DNA of 64,000 nucleotides from Oricola sp. (GTDB taxonomy: Bacteria; Pseudomonadota; Alphaproteobacteria; Rhizobiales; Rhizobiaceae). The DNA lies in the NCBI RefSeq assembly GCF_022763245.1, contig NZ_JALEGV010000040.1:434001-498000 (forward strand), written 5' to 3'. How positions within the stretch are numbered: position 1 is the first letter of the stretch; each line of letters begins with the position of its first letter. Below are positions 1 through 8,600 of the stretch, in pieces. Below the pieces are notes generated by a model. That model saw nothing but the letters and a program-made list of their open reading frames with translations. It had not been told where the DNA came from and made no database searches. The position numbers were made by a program, and so were the translations under genes.

Positions 1-1528
1 CGGCGGACAGGCCTTCTGGTCGCTCGGCGGCCTGTTCATGGTCGACACGCCCGAACAGCGCCGCCTGCGCATCCGCGACAGCCACGACCTGGCGACGCTC
101 GACTGGATGGGATCGGCGCAGTTCGACCGGCCGGAAGATCACTGGCCGCGGCAATGGGCGGGCGCCTATCTCGATTTCGCCGCCGGCGAGATGCGCGCCT
201 GGCTCGCGCGGATGGGCATGCGGTGGTTTCCGGTCGTCGGATGGGCGGAGCGCGGCGGGGCGTTCGCCTCGGGACACGGCAATTCCGTTCCACGCTTCCA
301 CATTGCCTGGGGCGCAGGCCCGGGCGTGCTCGCTCCCTTCATAGCACGCGTCCGCGCCCATGAAGACGCCGGCCGCATCACCCTCGCCTTCCGCCACCGG
401 GTCTCCGAGATCGAATGCCATGCCGGCGCAATTTCGGGCGTCAGCGGCGAGGTTCTCGCTGGAAGCGACGCCGAGCGGGGCCGCGAGAGCAATCGCGACA
501 CGGTCGGCACGTTCCGCTTCGAAGCGCCCAGCGTCATCGTCACGACCGGCGGCATCGGCGGCAATCTGGAGGCCGTGCGCGACGCCTGGCCGCGCGACCG
601 GCTGGGCGAGCCGCCGGCGCAGATGGTTTGCGGCGTGCCGGCGCATGTCGACGGGCGCGGCATCGCGATCGCCCGGGCTGCCGGCGGCGCGACAATCAAC
701 GAAGACAGGATGTGGCACTATACCGAGGGCCTGAAGAACTGGGATCCGATCTGGCCGAATCACGGGATACGCATCCTGCCCGGTCCGTCCTCGATGTGGT
801 TCGACGCGACGGGCGAGCGCCTTCCCGCGCCCTGCCTGCCCGGCTTCGACACGCTGTCGACGCTGAAACACCTGCGCCGCACGGGCCATGACCATTCCTG
901 GTTCATCCTCACCCAGAAGGTGATCGAGAAGGAGTTCGCGCTCTCCGGTTCCGAACAGAACCCCGACCTGACCTCCGGCCGATGGAGCGAGGTGCTGAAA
1001 TCACGGCTCGGCAAGGGAGCGCCCGGGCCGGTGGAGGCGTTCAAGGCGCATGGCGAGGATTTCGTCGTGCGCAACACGCTGGAAGAACTCGTGGCCGGCA
1101 TGAACCAACTGGCCGGTGCGCATCTGATCGATCCGGCGCATGTTCGCGCCCAGATCGAGGCGCGCGACGCGCAGATCGCCAACCCCTTCTCCAAGGATGC
1201 GCAGGTGACCGCGATCCGCGGCGCGCGCGCCTATCTCGGCGACCGGCTGATCCGCACCGCAAAGCCGCACCGCTTCCTCGATCCGGCCAACGAACCGCTG
1301 ATCGCCGTCCGGCTGCATGTGCTCACGCGCAAGACGCTCGGCGGGCTGCACACCGACCTTTCCTCGCGCGTCCTCGACACGACAGGAGAGCCAGTCCCCG
1401 GCCTGTTCGCGGCGGGCGAGGCTGCCGGTTTCGGCGGCGGCGGCTATCACGGCTACAACGCGCTGGAGGGTACGTTTCTCGGCGGCTGCATCTTCTCCGG
1501 CCGCGCCGCTGGGCGGGCGGCGGGTTGA
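1..1528 (+). CDS. FAD-binding dehydrogenase, 5'-truncated by the window edge
   Basis: Flavoprotein of the fumarate reductase / 3-ketosteroid dehydrogenase-like family that oxidises or reduces C-C bonds using FAD; the substrate cannot be told. The frame is open to base 2 and reads GGQAFWSLGGLF just before the first ATG (38), a segment typical of the interior of this family, so the real start and the N-terminal dinucleotide-binding motif lie outside the window. At the C-terminus the run GLFAAGEAAGFGGGGYHGYN (about 1412-1470) is the second FAD-contact segment, followed by a conserved LEGTFLGG and a final small-residue tail. At least 508 codons are present. It is not obviously linked to the next genes. 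Family is clear, substrate unknown. Confidence 0.85.
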   Translation, partial: GGQAFWSLGGLFMVDTPEQRRLRIRDSHDLATLDWMGSAQFDRPEDHWPRQWAGAYLDFAAGEMRAWLARMGMRWFPVVGWAERGGAFASGHGNSVPRFHIAWGAGPGVLAPFIARVRAHEDAGRITLAFRHRVSEIECHAGAISGVSGEVLAGSDAERGRESNRDTVGTFRFEAPSVIVTTGGIGGNLEAVRDAWPRDRLGEPPAQMVCGVPAHVDGRGIAIARAAGGATINEDRMWHYTEGLKNWDPIWPNHGIRILPGPSSMWFDATGERLPAPCLPGFDTLSTLKHLRRTGHDHSWFILTQKVIEKEFALSGSEQNPDLTSGRWSEVLKSRLGKGAPGPVEAFKAHGEDFVVRNTLEELVAGMNQLAGAHLIDPAHVRAQIEARDAQIANPFSKDAQVTAIRGARAYLGDRLIRTAKPHRFLDPANEPLIAVRLHVLTRKTLGGLHTDLSSRVLDTTGEPVPGLFAAGEAAGFGGGGYHGYNALEGTFLGGCIFSGRAAGRAAG

Positions 1529-1660
1529 CCGGAGTCGCCGTTTCGTCACAGCGGGAAAAATTCGCGGCGGGCGGCGCGTGGGGACTTGAAAACCAGTGAC
1601 GCCGGACCGATTCTTCTGCGCGTACAGCCCCGCTCCGGTGGCTCTTTTCGAGTATCCATC

Positions 1661-1963
1661 ATGTCGCATCAGGCGGCGCCCGATCTCACCCTCCCCGCAC
1701 CCTCCGTTTCAATCGCCGACCGTCCCGCGCAATTGCCGCTGACAGCCGCCATGATTTTCGGCATCGCCGGCCTGTTCCTGTTCCTGTCGTCGCAGATCCT
1801 GGTGATCGCGGCGGCGGTGATCTGGGCGGTCGGAACGTCGCTTCACCTGGCAATCGCCGGCTTCTCCGTCCTCGGCACGGCCGTCGGCGCGCCGGTCGCC
1901 TGGCTCATCTGGAAGATCCTGGTCATGGCTATCCAGGCCGAACGCGACCCGGCGAACAACTGA
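1661..1963 (+). CDS. small two-helix membrane protein, function unknown
   Basis: A 100-residue protein with a polar N-terminus of about 25 residues and two hydrophobic helices (roughly residues 28-52 and 60-90), ending with a short charged tail. An upstream in-frame ATG at 1586 would add 25 residues of unconvincing sequence, so I prefer ATG 1661. It ends 18 bases before the CaCA antiporter and probably shares its transcript. I do not recognise a family; a small integral membrane protein is all that the sequence supports. Confidence 0.5.
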   Translation: MSHQAAPDLTLPAPSVSIADRPAQLPLTAAMIFGIAGLFLFLSSQILVIAAAVIWAVGTSLHLAIAGFSVLGTAVGAPVAWLIWKILVMAIQAERDPANN

Positions 1964-1981
1964 GCTGCGAGAACACTGCCA

Positions 1982-2920
1982 ATGCTGACCGATCTCGGGC
2001 TGGTTTCCGCCGGGCTCATCGCGCTGTTTGCGGGAGGCGAATGGCTGGTACGCGGCGCCGTCGCGTTGGCCGCCCGTCTCGGCCTGCCGACATTGCTGAT
2101 CTCACTCACTGTCGTCGGTTTCGGCACGTCGATGCCGGAACTCCTCGTCTCACTGCGCGCTGCGATCGACGGGCAGGCTGACATCGCGCTTGGCAATGTC
2201 GTGGGATCCAACACCGCGAACATCCTCCTGATCATCGGCCTGTCCGCCCTGATCGCTCCCATCCGCAGGTGGGACAACTCGGTCAGGCGCGACTCCGTGG
2301 TCATGGTCGCGGCCGCATTCGTGACGTTGGGGCTTGTTCAGTTCGAGCAAATCGGGGCCTTGAGCGGGGTGGCGATGCTTACCGTGCTCGCGGCCTACAT
2401 TTGCGCATCCTACTTCGTCGCCCGAAACGTCGCCGATGCCCCGGAGACCGAACAAAACCCACGGACATCCCGGTTGATGACCGGCGTGTTCGTCCTCGCG
2501 GGCCTCGTTCTGCTGTTTGCGGGCGCCGAGGCGCTGGTGCGCGGCGCGACAGGCATGGCGCATGCATTAGGCATCTCCGAAGCCGTCATCGGGCTGACGG
2601 TCGTCGCCATCGGAACGAGCCTGCCGGAACTCGCGACATCGCTCGTCGCGGCATTCCGCCGTCAATCCGACATCGCGATCGGCAATGTGGTCGGCTCCAA
2701 CATCTTCAATATTCTCGGCATTCTGGCCCTGACGGCCGTGTTCGTCCCGGTCCGCGTCGCGGAGAGCTTCCCGCGTTTCGACGTTCCCGTCATGCTTGGC
2801 GCCTGCCTTGTGTTCGCGACGCTCCTGATCGGCGGCAGGAAGATCGGCCGGCCCGTCGGCCTCGCGCTGCTGGGAGGCTACGCGGCCTATCTTGCTGCGT
2901 TGTTCGGCCTGTGGCCCTGA
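1982..2920 (+). CDS. calcium/sodium antiporter, CaCA family (YrbG-like)
   Basis: Inner-membrane cation/Ca2+ exchanger. The 312-residue protein has about ten hydrophobic helices arranged as two homologous halves. Each half carries the alpha-repeat signature: GFGTSMPELLVSL then GNVVGSNTANILL in the first (about residues 42-90), and AIGTSLPELATSL then GNVVGSNIFNILG in the second (about 208-250). The conserved Glu of each PEL motif is the expected cation ligand. Length matches the prokaryotic family. Which cation it carries in vivo cannot be read from sequence. Confidence 0.9.
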   Translation: MLTDLGLVSAGLIALFAGGEWLVRGAVALAARLGLPTLLISLTVVGFGTSMPELLVSLRAAIDGQADIALGNVVGSNTANILLIIGLSALIAPIRRWDNSVRRDSVVMVAAAFVTLGLVQFEQIGALSGVAMLTVLAAYICASYFVARNVADAPETEQNPRTSRLMTGVFVLAGLVLLFAGAEALVRGATGMAHALGISEAVIGLTVVAIGTSLPELATSLVAAFRRQSDIAIGNVVGSNIFNILGILALTAVFVPVRVAESFPRFDVPVMLGACLVFATLLIGGRKIGRPVGLALLGGYAAYLAALFGLWP

Positions 2921-2923
2921 GCG

Positions 2924-2952
2924 CTTGCGTCGAAGTGCAAATCCTGTATAAG
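2924..2952 (+). promoter_or_regulatory. predicted sigma-70 promoter for the rpsF operon
   Basis: CTTGCG (2924-2929), a 17-base spacer and TATAAG (2947-2952) fit the alphaproteobacterial housekeeping pattern. The site lies just after the antiporter stop and about 200 bases before rpsF, which leaves a long leader that contains the structured element at 3081-3131. Confidence 0.6.
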
Positions 2953-3080
2953 CGCGCAATCTGCCGGTCAGCTGGGGGCTGAACGGAGGATGGCTTGTTG
3001 CCATAGTCAGGCTGAAATGTCTGCGCCTCCCGTGTCTCCGCTCTCGACCCGTCAAGTTCGAAGCGCCTTTCTCTCCCTCG

Positions 3081-3131
3081 TCATCGAGGTCCGGGACAGT
3101 CGCAGAGGCTTAGCCGCTGAACGGCCGATGA
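3081..3131 (+). promoter_or_regulatory. structured rpsF leader, candidate S6:S18 autoregulatory element
   Basis: Outer stem TCATCG (3081-3086) pairs with CGATGA (3126-3131). It encloses a hairpin CAG-a-GGC-TTA-GCC-g-CTG (3103-3119) and an unpaired strand carrying CCGGGAC (3091-3097). It ends 24 bases before the rpsF ATG. In many bacteria an S6:S18 complex binds a hairpin with a bulged CCG in the rpsF leader and represses its own translation; position, target operon and the CCG fit that model. The pairing is seen in the sequence, the ligand is inference. Confidence 0.45.
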
Positions 3132-3155
3132 AAGAGAAACGAAAGGCAAGAAGCA

Positions 3156-3596
3156 ATGGCTTATTACGAGCACGTGTTCCTTGCACGTCAGGACATCTCG
3201 TCCCAGCAGGCTGAAGAGCTTGTTGCGCATTTCAAGGGCATCCTCGAAGAGCGTGGCGGCAAGGTTGATAAGGTTGAAAGCTGGGGGCTGAAGTCTCTTC
3301 AGTACCGCATCAACAAGAACCGCAAGGCGCATTTCAACATGCTCAACATCGACGCACCGGCCGACGCCGTGCAGGAGATGGAGCGTCAGATGCGCATCCA
3401 CGAAGACGTGCTGCGCTACATGACCATCCGCGTCGACGAGCTCGAAGAAGGCCCGTCCGCGATGATGAAGCGCAACGATCGTGACGACCGTCGCGGCGAC
3501 CGTGACGACCGTCCGCGCCGTGACCGCGGCGACCGCCCGGATCGTGGCGACCGCGGAGATCGTGGTGACCGTGGCGAGCGTGGAGGTAACCGATAA
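3156..3596 (+). CDS. rpsF: 30S ribosomal protein S6
   Basis: Small-subunit protein that pairs with S18 on the 16S rRNA central domain. The first ~100 residues are canonical: [13 protein letters not shown], a [17 protein letters not shown] strand segment and a central [15 protein letters not shown] helix. The 146-residue length exceeds the ~100-residue core because of a C-terminal tail of about 40 residues made almost only of Arg, Asp and Gly (GDR/DDR units). The stop overlaps the rpsR start by one base (TAATG), so the two products are translationally coupled. Expression is likely driven by the promoter at 2924-2952 and may be autoregulated through the leader. Confidence 0.97.
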   Translation: MAYYEHVFLARQDISSQQAEELVAHFKGILEERGGKVDKVESWGLKSLQYRINKNRKAHFNMLNIDAPADAVQEMERQMRIHEDVLRYMTIRVDELEEGPSAMMKRNDRDDRRGDRDDRPRRDRGDRPDRGDRGDRGDRGERGGNR

Positions 3597-3844
3597 TGGT
3601 TGACATCAATCAGATCCCGACCCGCCGGCCGTTCCACCGCCGTCGCAAGACCTGCCCGTTCTCCGGCGCCAACGCTCCGAAGATCGATTACAAGGACGTG
3701 CGTCTTCTGCAGCGCTACATTTCCGAGCGAGGCAAGATCGTCCCGTCCCGCATCACGGCGGTCAGCCAGAAGAAGCAGCGCGAACTCGCCAAGGCGATCA
3801 AGCGCGCCCGTTTCCTCGGCCTGCTTCCCTACGTGGTGAAGTGA
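3596..3844 (+). CDS. rpsR: 30S ribosomal protein S18
   Basis: 82-residue basic protein, the usual length. The core [20 protein letters not shown] and the terminal [12 protein letters not shown] are the S18 signature. The N-terminus contains a single Cys (RRKTCPFSG). It binds 16S rRNA as a heterodimer with S6, whose gene it overlaps by one base. A GC-rich hairpin follows 10 bases after the stop. Confidence 0.97.
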   Translation: MVDINQIPTRRPFHRRRKTCPFSGANAPKIDYKDVRLLQRYISERGKIVPSRITAVSQKKQRELAKAIKRARFLGLLPYVVK

Positions 3845-3854
3845 TTTTCTGCGG

Positions 3855-3876
3855 CCGGGGCGCACCAGCGCCCCGG
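3855..3876 (+). terminator. GC-rich stem-loop after rpsR
   Basis: Perfect 9-bp stem CCGGGGCGC / GCGCCCCGG with an ACCA loop, followed by TTCG rather than a T-tract. It may be a weak terminator or an RNA stability/processing element that reduces read-through into DUF2232 and rplI. The missing U-run argues against a full intrinsic terminator. Confidence 0.45.
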
Positions 3877-3977
3877 TTCGCAATCGGCGTCCGCATCGGG
3901 TACGGGCGCGTCACGCAAAAATCCAGAGTTGGGGCGATCAAGCCTCTAACTGCTTCGAGACGGCAGGACAGCGACGA

Positions 3978-4958
3978 ATGAACCAGGCATCGACACCACA
4001 ATGGATCGGATTCGGCGCGCTCGCAGGCGCGACGACGGCCCTGTTGTGCCTCGGCCTGTCCGGCGGCTCGATGATGGCCGTCCTCCTCTTCTTCATTTCG
4101 CCGGTTCCCGTGATGGTCGCTGGCCTCGGCTTCGGCCTCAAGGCGGCGCTGACGGGCGCTTTCATCGCCGTCGCCGGAACGCTCGCCTTCGCCAATGGCC
4201 TCGTGGCCATTCTCGTCGCGCTGGCGATCGCCGCTCCCGCTTGCGCCTCCAGCTACTGGCTCAACCTTGCCCGTCCGGCCGAGGAGATCGGCGGACCGCA
4301 GGGCCGTCTCGCCTGGTATCCGCTCGCCGACGTGCTGTTCGCCAACGCGCTGTTCACCGGATTTGCCTATGTGGTTCTCGGCGCGATGATCGGTTTCGGG
4401 CCGGAACTGGCCGCTGGCCTCGCATCCGAACTGATCGCGCAGCTGCGGCAAACCAATCCGGAAATCGTCTTCACGCCCGAGGGCGAAGCGAGCCTCGCCG
4501 AATTCATGGCCACGGTCATCCCCTTCGTCCAGCCCTTCTTCTGGATGCTGGCGCTGACCCTGTCGATCTATATCGCCACCGCGATCGCGCGGCGTTCCAA
4601 CCTCGTGAACCGGCCGCGCGAAGACTGGCCGCTGGCGCTGCGCATGCCCCGGATCGCGAGCTTCGCCTTCATGGCGGCCCTCGTCGCCAGCTTCGTTTCG
4701 GGCGGCATCGGCCACGCTGCCGCAAGCCTCGCCGGCGCGCTCGGCGCTGGCTTCACCCTGGCGGGCTTCGCGATGTTGCATGCCCGCACGCGCGGCATGG
4801 GCGGGCGTGCCGCCATCCTGCTCATCGCCTATCTGAGCATCCCCTTCATCGGCTTCACCACGCTGATCTTTCTCATCGCCGGCATGTTCGGCGCGGGCCG
4901 TCACGTCCCGCTGTCGCCGGTGCAGCCAACCAAACCGACACAGATCCAGAACGACTGA
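3978..4958 (+). CDS. DUF2232-type polytopic membrane protein
   Basis: 326-residue protein with about seven or eight hydrophobic helices distributed over most of its length and a short hydrophilic C-terminus. A DUF2232 membrane protein between rpsR and rplI is a conserved arrangement in rhizobia, which supports both the call and the Hyphomicrobiales assignment. It ends 13 bases before rplI. The biochemical function of the family is unknown; the location in the S6-S18-L9 operon suggests growth-linked expression but not a ribosomal role. Confidence 0.8.
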   Translation: MNQASTPQWIGFGALAGATTALLCLGLSGGSMMAVLLFFISPVPVMVAGLGFGLKAALTGAFIAVAGTLAFANGLVAILVALAIAAPACASSYWLNLARPAEEIGGPQGRLAWYPLADVLFANALFTGFAYVVLGAMIGFGPELAAGLASELIAQLRQTNPEIVFTPEGEASLAEFMATVIPFVQPFFWMLALTLSIYIATAIARRSNLVNRPREDWPLALRMPRIASFAFMAALVASFVSGGIGHAAASLAGALGAGFTLAGFAMLHARTRGMGGRAAILLIAYLSIPFIGFTTLIFLIAGMFGAGRHVPLSPVQPTKPTQIQND

Positions 4959-4971
4959 AAGGACCAAACCA

Positions 4972-5571
4972 ATGCAAGTCATCCTGCTTGAACGCATCGC
5001 AAAGCTCGGCCAGATCGGCGACGAAGTCACCGTGAAGGACGGTTTTGCACGCAACTACCTGCTGCCGACCGGCCGTGCGCTGCGCGCCAACGCCGCGAAC
5101 CGCGCCCGCTTCGAAGCCGAGCGCGGCCAGATCGAGGCACGCAACGCCGAGCGCAAGTCGGCTGCCGAATCCATCGCCGAGGGCCTCAACGGCACCACGA
5201 TCATCGTCGTGCGCTCCGCCGGCGAGACCGGCCAGCTCTACGGCTCCGTCTCCACGCGCGACATCGCCGAGCTGCTGAGCGCCGAAGGCTTCAACGTTTC
5301 GCGCAACCAGGTCGACCTGAAGAACCCGATCAAGGCGATCGGCATGCACGAAGTCGACATCGTCCTGCACCCGGAAGTCGAAACCAAGGTGACGCTGAAC
5401 ATCGCCCGTTCGACCGACGAAGCCGAGCGCCAGCAGGCCGGTGAAGACCTGACCTCCGCCGAAGCCATCTACGGCGTCGACGAGGACGCCCAGCTGCAGA
5501 CTTTCGATCCGGACGCTGAAGAGCTGTTCGAGGAGACTGCCGAGGAAGCCGAAGAAGAAGCCGCTTCCTGA
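4972..5571 (+). CDS. rplI: 50S ribosomal protein L9
   Basis: 199 residues. The N-terminal domain has the L9 pattern ([24 protein letters not shown] then [14 protein letters not shown], abbreviated here as seen at residues 1-45), followed by the charged connecting helix and a C-terminal rRNA-binding domain. It is about 50 residues longer than E. coli L9; the extra sequence is a strongly acidic tail (many Glu/Asp, ending EEAEEEAAS), common in alphaproteobacteria. It has a good ribosome site (AAAGGACC) before ATG 4972. Last gene of the S6 operon. Confidence 0.96.
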   Translation: MQVILLERIAKLGQIGDEVTVKDGFARNYLLPTGRALRANAANRARFEAERGQIEARNAERKSAAESIAEGLNGTTIIVVRSAGETGQLYGSVSTRDIAELLSAEGFNVSRNQVDLKNPIKAIGMHEVDIVLHPEVETKVTLNIARSTDEAERQQAGEDLTSAEAIYGVDEDAQLQTFDPDAEELFEETAEEAEEEAAS

Positions 5572-5606
5572 TCAAACAGCGCCCGCAAGGCTCTTTCGAA
5601 CGGCCC

Positions 5607-5627
5607 CGGTCCATCGGATCGGGACCG
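5607..5627 (+). terminator. weak hairpin after rplI
   Basis: CGGTCC (5607-5612) pairs with GGACCG (5622-5627) across a 9-base loop and is followed by TCTTG. A short, weak terminator candidate separating rplI from the next transcription unit, which appears to have its own promoter immediately downstream. Confidence 0.3.
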
Positions 5628-5629
5628 TC

Positions 5630-5659
5630 TTGACATTTGCGTGAAAAATTTCGTCCAAT
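5630..5659 (+). promoter_or_regulatory. predicted promoter for the cfa-like gene
   Basis: TTGACA (5630-5635), an 18-base spacer and TCCAAT (5654-5659). A start of transcription near 5666 would exclude the upstream GTG at 5660 as start codon and supports ATG 5699. Confidence 0.4.
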
Positions 5660-5698
5660 GTGTACATCAACACGTTGGACGATGGCACGTCGAGGACC

Positions 5699-6946
5699 AT
5701 GCTGGGGCTGTTAGATCGGTTCCTTGACCGGCTGGGGTTGAAAGGCTCGTTGCTGGTCACCTACCCGAACAACGAAACCCGCCGTTACGGCGACGGGATT
5801 GGCGATACCGCACATATCGAGATCAAGACCTGGGGCGCGCTCTGGCGCATCGTCGTCACGCCCGATCCCGGGGTGCCGGAAGCCTACATGGACGGCGACC
5901 TCGTCTTTGTCGAAGGTGACGTGATCACCTTCCTGAAGATCGTCTATTCCGGCGTCACCGACGCACCGGGTCAGGACATTCATCCGGTCTTTTCCGTCGA
6001 CAGGCTGCGCTATCTGCTGCGTCGGTTCCACCAGTTCAATCCGCAGACGCGCTCGCGTGCCAACGTGCAGCATCACTACGACCTGTCGCGCACGCTCTAC
6101 GACCTGTTCCTCGACCCGGACCGGCAATATTCCTGCGCCTATTACGAGCATCCGGACGTCTCGCTGGAAGACGCCCAGATCGCCAAGAAGCGCCACATCG
6201 CCGGCAAACTGTTGCTGGAGCCCGGCATGCAGGTGCTCGACATCGGATCGGGCTGGGGCGGACTCGGCCTTACGCTTGCGCAGGATTTTGGCGCTCAGGT
6301 GCGCGGCGTGACGCTGTCGGACGAGCAATTGCGGCTGTCGCGACGGCGCGCCAAGGAAGCCGGGCTGGCCGACCAGGCGCAGTTCGACCTGATCGACTAC
6401 CGCGAGGTGGACGGCCAATTCGACCGCATCGTCTCCGTCGGCATGTTCGAACATGTCGGCGTCAATCACTATGGCGAGTATTTCGGAAAGGCGCGTCAGC
6501 TGCTGAAGAATGACGGCGTCATGCTGATGCACACGATCGGGCGCACCGGCCCGCCCAGCGTCACCGCGGCCTTCATCCGCAAGTACATCTTCCCGGGCGG
6601 CTACATTCCGGCGCTGTCGGAGGTAATGCGTTCCGTCGAACTGTCCGGGCTGCACGTCACGGATGTCGAGGTCCTGACCGACCACTACGCCGAGACGCTC
6701 AAGGCCTGGCGCGAGCGCTTCATGGCGCGCCGCGACGAGGCCGTCGCGCTTTACGACGAACGATTCGCGCGGATGTGGGAGTTCTATCTCGCCGCGTCGG
6801 AGGCCGCCTTCCGCTGGCAGGACTTGGTCGTGTTCCAGGTGCAATTGGCGAAGAACAAGCTCTCGATTCCGCGGACCCGTGACTACATGACCGATTTCGA
6901 CCGTCGCCACGCGGCGAATCAGGGCGGCGTTCGCGCAGCGGAGTGA
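5699..6946 (+). CDS. cfa: cyclopropane-fatty-acyl-phospholipid synthase family methyltransferase
   Basis: SAM-dependent methyltransferase expected to add a methylene bridge to unsaturated acyl chains of membrane phospholipids, a stationary-phase and stress modification. The 415-residue protein has the family's N-terminal domain, then the motif QHHYDLSRTLYDLFLD, then the SAM-binding loop VLDIGSGWGGLGL (about residues 179-191) and later the EHVGVNHYGEYF active-site region. An upstream GTG (5660) is open in frame, but the ribosome site AGGA just before ATG 5699 and the promoter position favour 5699. Monocistronic. The family also contains uncharacterised methyltransferases, so the exact acyl substrate is not certain. 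Confidence 0.85.
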   Translation: MLGLLDRFLDRLGLKGSLLVTYPNNETRRYGDGIGDTAHIEIKTWGALWRIVVTPDPGVPEAYMDGDLVFVEGDVITFLKIVYSGVTDAPGQDIHPVFSVDRLRYLLRRFHQFNPQTRSRANVQHHYDLSRTLYDLFLDPDRQYSCAYYEHPDVSLEDAQIAKKRHIAGKLLLEPGMQVLDIGSGWGGLGLTLAQDFGAQVRGVTLSDEQLRLSRRRAKEAGLADQAQFDLIDYREVDGQFDRIVSVGMFEHVGVNHYGEYFGKARQLLKNDGVMLMHTIGRTGPPSVTAAFIRKYIFPGGYIPALSEVMRSVELSGLHVTDVEVLTDHYAETLKAWRERFMARRDEAVALYDERFARMWEFYLAASEAAFRWQDLVVFQVQLAKNKLSIPRTRDYMTDFDRRHAANQGGVRAAE

Positions 6947-7099
6947 TGCTTCCGCGGCCCCGAATCAGGTAAGATCGTCAAGCAGAAAAAAAATATTTCC
7001 GACTTTGTGCACCGGCTGTGAATCACGGGTGATAAGCGCATTGCCGTGCCACGGCTTGCGCGACAGGGGGTATAGGTGCCCCCCACGCAGGAGACGAGA

Positions 7100-8599
7100 A
7101 TGGCCGACGCAGCCCTGAATTATGACGACAACAGCAACCAGGGCACGGAACTCTACCGGGAAGCGCCGAACAACATCGAGGCCGAGCAGGCGCTGCTCGG
7201 CGCCATCCTCGTCAACAATGACGCCTTCTACCGCGTTTCCGACTTTCTGAAGCCGGAGCATTTCTACGATCCGCTGCACCGGCAGATTTATGCGGTCGCC
7301 GCCGACCAGATCCGCATGAACAAGGTGTCCAACCCGGTCACCATCAAGACCTTCCTGCCGGCGGACCAGCAGCTCGGCGAAATCACCGTCGCTCAGTATC
7401 TCGCCCGCCTTGCCGCCGAAGCCGTGACGATCATCAACGCCGAGGATTACGGCCGCGCGATCTACGATCTGGCGACGCGGCGCGCGTTGATCGGCATCGG
7501 CGAGGACATGGTCAACATCGCCTATGACGCGCCCGTGGAAATGGCGCCGCAGCACCAGATCGAGGACGCCGAGCGCCGGCTGTTCGAACTGGCCGAGACC
7601 GGCCGCTATGACGGCGGCTTCCAGCCCTTCACCGACGCGGTGCGCATCGCCATCGACATGGCAAACGCCGCCTTCCAGCGCGACGGCCATCTGTCGGGCA
7701 TCTCCACCGGCATGCATTCGCTCGACGCGCGCATGGGCGGATTGCAGTCCTCGGACCTGATCATCCTCGCCGGCCGTCCGGGCATGGGCAAGACCTCGCT
7801 CGTCACCAACATCGCCTTCAACGTCGCCAACGCCTTTCGCGGCGAGCAACAGTCCGACGGGTCGATCAAGGCCGTCGAGGGCGGCGTCGTCGGCTTTTAT
7901 TCGCTGGAAATGTCGTCCGAACAGCTCGCCACGCGTATCATCTCGGAGCAGACCGAGATCTCCTCGTCTAAGATCCGCCGCGGCGAGATCAACGAGGCGG
8001 ATTTCGAGAAGCTGGTCGCCTGTTCCAACATGATGCAGAAGATCCCGCTCTTCATCGACCAGACCGGCGGCATCTCGATCGCGCAGTTGGCCGCCCGCGC
8101 CCGCCGGCTGAAGCGCCAGCGCGGCCTCGACCTGATGATCATCGACTACGTTCAGCTGATGACCGGCTCCTCGGCCAAGGCCAGCCAGAATCGCGTGCAG
8201 GAAATCACCGAGATCACCACCGGCCTGAAGGCGCTCGCCAAGGAACTCAACGTCCCGATCATCGCGCTCTCCCAGCTCTCGCGTCAGGTGGAAAGCCGCG
8301 ACGACAAGCGCCCGCAGCTCTCCGACCTGCGCGAATCGGGCTCCATCGAGCAGGACGCCGACGTGGTGATCTTCGTCTATCGCGAGGAATACTACCTCAA
8401 GAACAAGGAGCCGAAGCCCGGCACCGAGGAGCACCTGAAGTGGGAGACGGATTTCGCCGACGCCGTGGGCAAGGCGGAAGTCATCATCGCCAAACAGCGC
8501 CATGGCCCCACGGGCACAGTGCCGCTGGCCTTCCAGGCGGAGTTCACGCGCTTCTCCGACCTCGCCTATGAAGACCGCCTTCCGGAACGGTTCGAGTAG
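7100..8599 (+). CDS. dnaB: replicative DNA helicase DnaB
   Basis: Hexameric 5'-3' helicase at the replication fork. 499 residues. N-terminal primase-interacting domain (EAEQALLGAIL near residue 30), then the RecA-like core with Walker A GRPGMGKTSLV (about 225-235), Walker B LDLMIIDYVQLM (about 342-353) and the downstream LSQLSRQVE and SDLRESGSIEQDADV segments. An in-frame GTG at 7076 would add eight residues; ATG 7100, preceded by GGAGACGAGA, fits better. No intein is present. It is followed after one base by the racemase gene. Confidence 0.97.
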   Translation: MADAALNYDDNSNQGTELYREAPNNIEAEQALLGAILVNNDAFYRVSDFLKPEHFYDPLHRQIYAVAADQIRMNKVSNPVTIKTFLPADQQLGEITVAQYLARLAAEAVTIINAEDYGRAIYDLATRRALIGIGEDMVNIAYDAPVEMAPQHQIEDAERRLFELAETGRYDGGFQPFTDAVRIAIDMANAAFQRDGHLSGISTGMHSLDARMGGLQSSDLIILAGRPGMGKTSLVTNIAFNVANAFRGEQQSDGSIKAVEGGVVGFYSLEMSSEQLATRIISEQTEISSSKIRRGEINEADFEKLVACSNMMQKIPLFIDQTGGISIAQLAARARRLKRQRGLDLMIIDYVQLMTGSSAKASQNRVQEITEITTGLKALAKELNVPIIALSQLSRQVESRDDKRPQLSDLRESGSIEQDADVVIFVYREEYYLKNKEPKPGTEEHLKWETDFADAVGKAEVIIAKQRHGPTGTVPLAFQAEFTRFSDLAYEDRLPERFE

Positions 8600-8600
8600 G

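Noticed and set aside
2990-3214. 74-codon frame in the rpsF leader
   Set aside because: It overlaps the rpsF start in another frame and covers the structured leader; no ribosome site.
3476-3590. Short-period GACCGT-like DNA as a possible CRISPR or VNTR locus
   Set aside because: It lies inside rpsF and encodes the charged tail; no spacers and no constant repeat length.
7055-7076. Promoter CTTGCG...TATAGG before dnaB
   Set aside because: The spacer is only 10 bases, far too short for a functional sigma-70 promoter.
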